From contig JAMLIT010000033.1 of the NCBI GenBank assembly GCA_023954035.1, positions 1 to 41,070 on the forward strand: DNA of 41,070 bases. The letters run 5' to 3'. This stretch comes from Burkholderiaceae bacterium (GTDB lineage Bacteria > Pseudomonadota > Gammaproteobacteria > Burkholderiales > Burkholderiaceae_C). Each line of letters opens with the position of its first letter. Within the stretch, counting starts at the first letter, position 1. Below, piece after piece: positions 36,193 to 41,070 of this stretch. The notes under the pieces are model-generated. The model was given only the letters and a program-made list of their open reading frames with translations. It was not told the DNA's origin and ran no database searches. Position numbers and translations under genes: made by a program.

Positions 36193-37784
36193 TTCCAGGC
36201 TTCCAGGTTCCAGGCAATGGGCAGGCCGTGGCCATGCGGCTCGATCTGGCGCGGACCAATGTCCAGGCAATTGCTTACAAAGTAGACGTGGTCCAGGTTC
36301 ACCAGCCAGGCCCAGGCCGCGTCACCGCGCATGCCAAAGCCGGTCTTGCCGTCCCACATGGCGTTCTTCCAGTGCGGGATCGATGCGTCGAACGAGGCCG
36401 ATTTCTGCGCTGCATCCAGGTGGTGGTTGACCTCCGGGTTGTCATAGAAGCCGGTGTTGTAGAAGCCCTTGCCAGCGTTTTGGCCGTGGTAGAGCTGTGC
36501 GATTTCCAGCGGATCGTGGCTGCCCCAGCCAAACACCACCGGCTGGCTGTGCGCCTGAGGCATGATTTCGTCCCAGCTCTTGCCCGACGGTTCGATGCGG
36601 ATGCCCAGCGGGCGCACCATGTCGGCCACGGCCAGCGCCAGTGCCTGGCGCTCCTGTCGCCCGGCGGGGTACATCAGGGTGAAGCGGGCCGGCACGCCGT
36701 TTTTCTCCAGCATGCCATCGCCATCGCTGTCACGCCAGCCGGCCTTGGCCAGCAGAGCCTTGGCGCCAGCCAGGTCGCCGTCGGGAAGGCGCGCAGCGGG
36801 ATTGTCCCAGGCCAGGCCGTCGGCCACACCCCAGGCCGGCGTGGCGAAACCGTTAAGTGCGCCTTCGGCCAGCTTCTTGCGATCCACTGCGATGTTGATG
36901 GCCTGGCGGATCGCGGGGTCCGAGGTGACCGGGTTACCAATGGGGGCGCCCTTCTCGGTCTTGCGACCGGTTACTGGCTGCACCGGAAATGCCAGTCCGC
37001 GGTTGTCCACCGTCTTGGCCGCCAACCGCTTCATTCCGGCAGGCACCTCCTTGGCCAGCGCGGGAGGCACGGCCGCCACATCTAGCTGGCCCGAGCGCGC
37101 GGCGGCAAAGGTGGCGTCTTCGCCGACGAAGAGCCAGGTGATGCGCTCGAATGGTGACCGGGTGCCGTAGTAGTGAGGGTTGGGCATCATGATCACCTGC
37201 TGCCCTGGCGTCAACGACACGAACTGGAATGGACCAGAGCCCACTGGCGCCTTGGCGTAGTTCGCCCCGTAGGCGTGCGCCGGCAGGATACCCAGGGACA
37301 CCATCATTTGCATGAAAGTGATGCGCGGCCTCTTGAGCACGAAGACCACGGTCTGGTCATCGGGCGTGTCTGCTCGGTCCATGAAGGTCAGGTCCAGCGT
37401 GCCGCCCGCGTTCTTGGCGGTATCGAAGGTGAATTTCACGTCCTTGGACGTCAGGGTTTGGCCATCCGAAAACTTCACGCCGGGGCGCAGTTTCACCGTC
37501 CAGAGCAGACGGTCGGCCGAGACCGCCCATTCGGTGGCCAAGTCGCCCACCAGCTTGAGGTCGGCGTCGCGTTTGAGCAAGGTCGACTGGAACAGCAGCG
37601 GACCATGTTTGCCCCAGCCTTTGATGGGATCAAAACCTTCTTCGGGCTCGGCCCCCATCGCCAGCACCAGTCGATTCTTGGTTTGAGCTGCCGCGGGCAG
37701 TGATAGTGATAGGGCAGACACGCTGACAGCACCGAGCAGGGCAGATGCAATGGCGGATCGAATAGGGACAACAGGTCGGGACAT
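36177..37784 (-). CDS. Nik/Dpp-type ABC importer, periplasmic binding protein
   Basis: Extracytoplasmic binding protein of the SBP_bac_5 family (NikA/DppA/OppA type), 535 residues. The signal peptide ends near residue 34 (PAAA-QT). The mature part opens LVLAMGAEPEEGFDPIKGWG and contains LKLVGDLATEW and the VKLRPGVKFSDG motif of the family. It shows fair likeness to nickel/metallophore binders, but the ligand cannot be read from the sequence. Clusters such as GHGLP near the C-terminus and the tail WNLEAWKWTCR with a terminal cysteine are noteworthy. GGAG lies seven bases before the ATG at 37784. It is first gene of the operon, behind an AT-rich promoter region. Confidence 0.9.
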   Translation of the reverse strand: MSRPVVPIRSAIASALLGAVSVSALSLSLPAAAQTKNRLVLAMGAEPEEGFDPIKGWGKHGPLLFQSTLLKRDADLKLVGDLATEWAVSADRLLWTVKLRPGVKFSDGQTLTSKDVKFTFDTAKNAGGTLDLTFMDRADTPDDQTVVFVLKRPRITFMQMMVSLGILPAHAYGANYAKAPVGSGPFQFVSLTPGQQVIMMPNPHYYGTRSPFERITWLFVGEDATFAAARSGQLDVAAVPPALAKEVPAGMKRLAAKTVDNRGLAFPVQPVTGRKTEKGAPIGNPVTSDPAIRQAINIAVDRKKLAEGALNGFATPAWGVADGLAWDNPAARLPDGDLAGAKALLAKAGWRDSDGDGMLEKNGVPARFTLMYPAGRQERQALALAVADMVRPLGIRIEPSGKSWDEIMPQAHSQPVVFGWGSHDPLEIAQLYHGQNAGKGFYNTGFYDNPEVNHHLDAAQKSASFDASIPHWKNAMWDGKTGFGMRGDAAWAWLVNLDHVYFVSNCLDIGPRQIEPHGHGLPIAWNLEAWKWTCR

Positions 37785-37828
37785 GCGGTGCTCCAGAAAG
37801 GAAACGGAAGCGTGGAAGCCGGGCACCA

Positions 37829-37860
37829 GTATGACATATTATTTATTTGTAATATTAAGA
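37829..37860 (-). promoter_or_regulatory. AT-rich promoter/operator region of the Nik-like operon
   Basis: A sharp AT-rich island 45-76 bases before the binding-protein gene. It contains ATATTA (37836-37841) and its complement TAATAT (37850-37855), eight bases apart, and on the plus strand GTATGA at 37829-37834, identical to one half of the E. coli NikR operator (GTATGA-N16-TCATAC). The second half-site is not present at the correct spacing. TAATAT on the minus strand is a -10 candidate. Confidence 0.45.
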
Positions 37861-37915
37861 CTTCTTTTCAGAGAACCGCTTTTTCTCGATGACTGCATTT
37901 GCTGCAGGCTGGTCC

Positions 37916-39124
37916 TCACTCATGCCGCAGCGCATCGATCGGGTCCATGCGCGCCGCGCGGCGGGCGGGGAAGTAGCCAAACAGCACGCCAATCACGGCG
38001 GAGAAAATGAACGAGGCTAGGTTTACCGCCGGGCTGAAGAGAAAGGGAATCCCCATGATTCCGGAGAGCAATACCGAGGCCAGCGCCGCCAGCACGATGC
38101 CGATCAGACCGCCCAGCGCCGCCAGTACCACGGCCTCGATCAGGAACTGCATCAGCACCTCGCGTTCCAGTGCGCCAATGGCCAGGCGCAGGCCGATCTC
38201 GCGGGTGCGCTCGGTCACGCTCACCAGCATGATGTTCATGATGCCGATGCCGCCCACCAATAGGCTCACAGCAGCCACCGCGCCCAGCAGCGTGGTCATG
38301 ATGCGGGTGGTGCCCGAGAGCGTGTCGGCCAGCTGCTTGGTGTCGAGCACGTTGAAATTGTCTTCGTCGCTGTCGGCCAGCTTGCGGCGCTCGCGCAGCA
38401 ACTGCGTCAGGCTCTTCTTCACCCGCTCGGCATCGCTGCCGTCGGCCATGGACACCAGCAGCGTGTTGACTTGTGTGTTGCCGGTGATGCGGCGCTGCAG
38501 CGTCTTGATGGGCATGAAGACCATGTCGTCCTGGTCGTTGCCAAAAGCACCCTGACCTTTGGAGGCGAGCACGCCCACCACTTCGCAACTGATCTGCTTG
38601 ACGCGCAGTTGCTCACCCAGCGCCGGGCTGCTTCCAAACAGCTCACGCTGCACGGTATTGCCGATGAGACACACGGCGGCGCCGGCGCGCAATTCGGCCT
38701 CGGTAAACACGCGGCCGCTGGACAGCGTCCAGTTGCCGATGGTGAGCCAGTCGTTGGTACTGCCGGTGATGAGGCTGCTCCAGTTGCGGCCGTTGGCTAC
38801 CAGGGTGCCGCTGGAGCGCGATTCGGGCGCGGCAGCCGCCACGCCGCCGATCTGGCTGGCAATCGCCTCGGCGTCGGTGTCCTTGAAGGCCGGTGCGCTC
38901 GCGCCGCCGCTGCCCGGGCCCATGCGCTGGCCGGGGCGCACCTGCAGCAGGTTGGTGCCCAGGCCGGAAATCTGGCTCTGCACTGCCAGGGTGGCGCCGT
39001 TGCCCACAGTGACCATGGTGATGACCGCGCTCACGCCGATCACGATGCCGAGCACGGTTAAAAAAGAGCGCATCAGGTTGCGCCGAATCGAGCGCAGCGC
39101 CAGCAGCAAGGTGTTAAGCCACAT
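37916..39124 (-). CDS. MacB-like ABC transporter permease (FtsX domain)
   Basis: Permease of 402 residues. One N-terminal helix (near 19-40) is followed by a large periplasmic MacB core domain (about 45-245), then three helices of the FtsX domain at the end, with GGIGIMNIMLVSVTERTREIGLR at 283-305 as the clearest motif. In E. coli MacB the ATPase and permease are fused; here they are separate genes. It overlaps the ATPase gene by 11 bases. With the MacA-like adaptor and an outer-membrane channel it would export macrolides, peptides or other compounds from the periplasm. The ATG at 39124 gives the normal [16 protein letters not shown] start. Confidence 0.93.
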   Translation of the reverse strand: MWLNTLLLALRSIRRNLMRSFLTVLGIVIGVSAVITMVTVGNGATLAVQSQISGLGTNLLQVRPGQRMGPGSGGASAPAFKDTDAEAIASQIGGVAAAAPESRSSGTLVANGRNWSSLITGSTNDWLTIGNWTLSSGRVFTEAELRAGAAVCLIGNTVQRELFGSSPALGEQLRVKQISCEVVGVLASKGQGAFGNDQDDMVFMPIKTLQRRITGNTQVNTLLVSMADGSDAERVKKSLTQLLRERRKLADSDEDNFNVLDTKQLADTLSGTTRIMTTLLGAVAAVSLLVGGIGIMNIMLVSVTERTREIGLRLAIGALEREVLMQFLIEAVVLAALGGLIGIVLAALASVLLSGIMGIPFLFSPAVNLASFIFSAVIGVLFGYFPARRAARMDPIDALRHE

Positions 39125-39872
39125 GGGCAGCCTCCGTAGGCGCAGGTGCAGCCGCCTGCAAGCCCACCGGCGATGGGTTGCGCTCGTCGCTCTCGACCAC
39201 GCCATCCACAAAGCGCACGATGCGCCGCGCGTAGGCCGCCATGTCGTGCTCGTGCGTCACCATGATCACGGTGATGCCGAGGTCGGCGTTGAGGTGCCAG
39301 AGAAACTCCATGATCTCCTTGCTGCGCGCCGTGTCCAGGTTGCCGGTGGGCTCATCGGCCAGCAGCACGGCGGGTTCGGTGACGATGGCACGCGCAATCG
39401 CCACGCGCTGCTGCTGCCCACCCGAGAGCTCGCCCGGCGTGTGGTGCTCCCAGCCCTTGAGCCCCACGGCTTCGAGCGCGCGGGCCGCCATGGCATGGCG
39501 CTTGGCTTTGGGCTCGCCGCGGTAGATCAGGGGCAGCTCGACGTTTTCCAGCGCCGAGGTGCGCGCCAGCAGGTTGAAGCCCTGGAACACGAAGCCCAGA
39601 TAGCGCCGGCGCAGCCGGGCGCGCTCGTCGCGGCTGAGCGATTGCACCTGCACGCCTTGAAACTCGTAGGTGCCCTTGGTCGGGGTGTCCAGGCACCCCA
39701 GCGTGTTCATGGCGGTGGACTTGCCCGAGCCGCTCGGGCCCATGATGGCGACAAAATCACCGCGCTCGATGTCCAGATCCACGCCCTTGAGCGCCTGGAA
39801 CGCGGTCGCGCCTTCGCCATAGACCTTGGTGATGCCGCGCAAGCGGATCAGCGGCGTATCGGAGGGTTTCAC
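39114..39872 (-). CDS. MacB/LolD-type ABC transporter ATP-binding protein
   Basis: ATPase of 252 residues from the GTG at 39872, which overlaps the adaptor stop as GTGA. Walker [10 protein letters not shown] is at 45-53, signature LSGGQ at 149-153, Walker [13 protein letters not shown] at 169-180 and a switch histidine in [11 protein letters not shown]. The DEPTGNLD string is typical of the MacB/LolD/FtsE group. The frame stays open upstream inside the adaptor gene, but the GTG matches the family N-terminus ([12 protein letters not shown]). It has an Ala/Pro-rich tail of about 20 residues. Confidence 0.93.
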   Translation of the reverse strand: MKPSDTPLIRLRGITKVYGEGATAFQALKGVDLDIERGDFVAIMGPSGSGKSTAMNTLGCLDTPTKGTYEFQGVQVQSLSRDERARLRRRYLGFVFQGFNLLARTSALENVELPLIYRGEPKAKRHAMAARALEAVGLKGWEHHTPGELSGGQQQRVAIARAIVTEPAVLLADEPTGNLDTARSKEIMEFLWHLNADLGITVIMVTHEHDMAAYARRIVRFVDGVVESDERNPSPVGLQAAAPAPTEAAHVA

Positions 39873-41070
39873 GCGCCGGCCCCGCTGCTGCGCTGGTCGG
39901 TGATGACGAGCAGGCCGGGCTCCAGAGCCTCGCCGCTCACCTCGGTCTGGCGACCGTCGCTGATGCCGGTGGTCACCGACAACGCCACTGGCTGACCGTC
40001 CTTGAGCAGCCAAATCTGGCGCGTACCTGCGGTCTTGCTGTCGCTGCGCGCCATCTTGGTGCCGCTCCTGGGCGGGCGCGGCATCATTTTGGAGAGAATG
40101 CCGCCACCTTGCGCACTGCCGCCCGCCGCTGGCGCGCCGCCCACGGGGGAGAAGCGCAGCGCGGTGTTGGGCACCAGCAGCACGTCGTTGCGCTCGGTCG
40201 CCACGATGGTCGCCACCGCCGTCATGCCGGGGCGCAGGGTGAGGTCTGCGTTGTCCACCTTCAGCGTGGTCACGTAGGTCACGACGTTGTTGGTCGTGGT
40301 GGCGCCAAAAGCCACGCGCTGGATGGTGGCCGGAAAGCGTCGCGTCGGGTAAGCGCTGACCGTGAAGCTGGCGCTCTGGCCCACGGCGACCGCGCCCACA
40401 TCGGCCTCGTCCACGCTGGCATTGAGCTCCAATTGCGCCAGGTTTTCAGCCACCGAGAACAAGGTCACGGCCTGCAAGGATGCCGCCACGGCATTGCCCG
40501 GCTCCACCGATCGGCTGAGCACCACGCCGTCGATGGGCGAGCGGATGGAGGCTTTGGACAGATTGGTTTCGTCGGTGGACAGCGTGGCCCGCGCCACCGC
40601 CACATTGGCCCGGGCGCTGTCTTCTGCGGCCACGGCGCGGTCCAGGGCAGCGCGCGCGCTGTCGAGTTCGCTGGCAGACGGCACCTTGCCGCCCGAGAGC
40701 TTGGCCACTTCCTCAAAACGCGCCAGGGCGGCCCGCGTCTCTTGGGTGGTGGCCACGCTCTGCGCTTGCGCAGCCTGCGCTGCAGCCAGTGCGGCCCGCG
40801 AGCGCGTGACCTGGTCACGGAATTTGGAGGCGTCGAGTTCCACCAGCACCTGGCCGGCCTTGACGCGGTCGTTCACATCCACCAGCACACGCTTGATGGT
40901 GCCCGAGAGCTCGCTGCCGATGTTCACCGAGCGGGTCGGCTGCAGCGTGCCGTTGGCCGACACCGTCAGCGTGATGCTGCCCTTGGCCAGTGGTGTGGTG
41001 ACATAGGCGGGCGCGGCTTTGGCTCCCTTTTGCTCTTGCCAGTAAACCAGACCGCCCGCTGCCAGCAGCA
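39869..41070 (-). CDS. MacA-like periplasmic adaptor (HlyD family), N-terminus outside window
   Basis: Membrane fusion protein running off the right edge; about 399 residues are visible. The edge shows the end of an N-terminal membrane anchor (LLAAGGLVYWQEQ), then the beta-barrel/lipoyl part (GTLQPTRSVNIGSELSGTIK, VLVDVNDRVKAGQVLVELDA) and an alpha-helical hairpin rich in Ala/Arg/Glu. The second lipoyl half follows (ASIRSPIDGVVLSRSVEPG), then the barrel and a membrane-proximal domain ending VTTGISDGRQTEV. A Gly/Pro-rich insertion near the end (GAPAAGGSAQGGG) is unusual. It overlaps the ATPase gene by four bases and leads the adaptor-ATPase-permease operon. Confidence 0.93.
   Translation of the reverse strand, partial: LLAAGGLVYWQEQKGAKAAPAYVTTPLAKGSITLTVSANGTLQPTRSVNIGSELSGTIKRVLVDVNDRVKAGQVLVELDASKFRDQVTRSRAALAAAQAAQAQSVATTQETRAALARFEEVAKLSGGKVPSASELDSARAALDRAVAAEDSARANVAVARATLSTDETNLSKASIRSPIDGVVLSRSVEPGNAVAASLQAVTLFSVAENLAQLELNASVDEADVGAVAVGQSASFTVSAYPTRRFPATIQRVAFGATTTNNVVTYVTTLKVDNADLTLRPGMTAVATIVATERNDVLLVPNTALRFSPVGGAPAAGGSAQGGGILSKMMPRPPRSGTKMARSDSKTAGTRQIWLLKDGQPVALSVTTGISDGRQTEVSGEALEPGLLVITDQRSSGAGA

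Overview
The window is high-GC, densely coded bacterial DNA. Its best fit is a betaproteobacterium of the Comamonadaceae (Acidovorax/Polaromonas/Rhodoferax type). This rests on protein-level recognition (small Trp-rich protein, DUF2239, short cytochrome c, twin dihydroxy-acid dehydratases) and on five copies of a short intergenic repeat with core TAGCGCTTAT...AGCAGCTAT that I associate from memory with that family. No rRNA, tRNA, CRISPR array, phage or insertion sequence was seen; this looks like chromosomal core and near-core sequence.

Layout. 1-5.3 kb: the tail of a long-chain acyl-CoA ligase convergent with lgt, then two dihydroxy-acid dehydratases of different Fe-S subtypes transcribed divergently, then a small Trp-rich membrane protein. 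5.4-8.5 kb: a periplasmic cytochrome c, a LapA-like membrane protein and acetyl-CoA synthetase. 8.6-13.2 kb: an acyl-CoA oxidation block (nitronate monooxygenase-like protein, acyl-CoA dehydrogenase, etfA, etfB) with a palindromic operator candidate before etfB. 13.4-16.7 kb: a leftward group of MscS-type channel, crotonase-fold protein lacking both catalytic glutamates, small membrane protein and HDAC-family deacetylase. 16.8-22 kb: a rightward moxR-DUF58-transglutaminase (TgpA) cluster followed by a MltB-type lytic transglycosylase. 22-25.6 kb: a wax ester synthase/DGAT with an adjacent alpha/beta hydrolase, a GC-rich intergenic element, and a second alpha/beta hydrolase.

25.6-32.1 kb: a PA0069-type radical SAM gene behind a LexA-like box, a two-gene ABC exporter, a decayed MATE transporter, a GIY-YIG/DUF2239 operon with tandem operator-like sites, an orphan branched-chain-type substrate-binding protein and a small Hsp20. 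32.4-37.8 kb: a NikR-family regulator convergent with a complete five-gene Nik/Dpp-type ABC importer. 37.9-41 kb: a MacA-like adaptor (running off the right edge), an ATPase and a MacB-like permease.

How the parts fit: much of the left half serves acyl-CoA and branched-chain metabolism (acyl-CoA ligase, Acs, acyl-CoA dehydrogenase with its electron acceptor ETF, DHADs) and neutral-lipid storage. The right half is mostly transport. The three observations I rate highest are: (1) a copy of the intergenic repeat that supplies the start and signal peptide of the mltB-type gene; (2) a NikR homologue that keeps the DNA-binding ribbon-helix-helix but has lost all four nickel ligands, next to a Nik-like importer; and (3) strong operator-like sequences placed directly at the start codons of the radical SAM gene and the GIY-YIG/DUF2239 operon, which would give leaderless or nearly leaderless transcripts.
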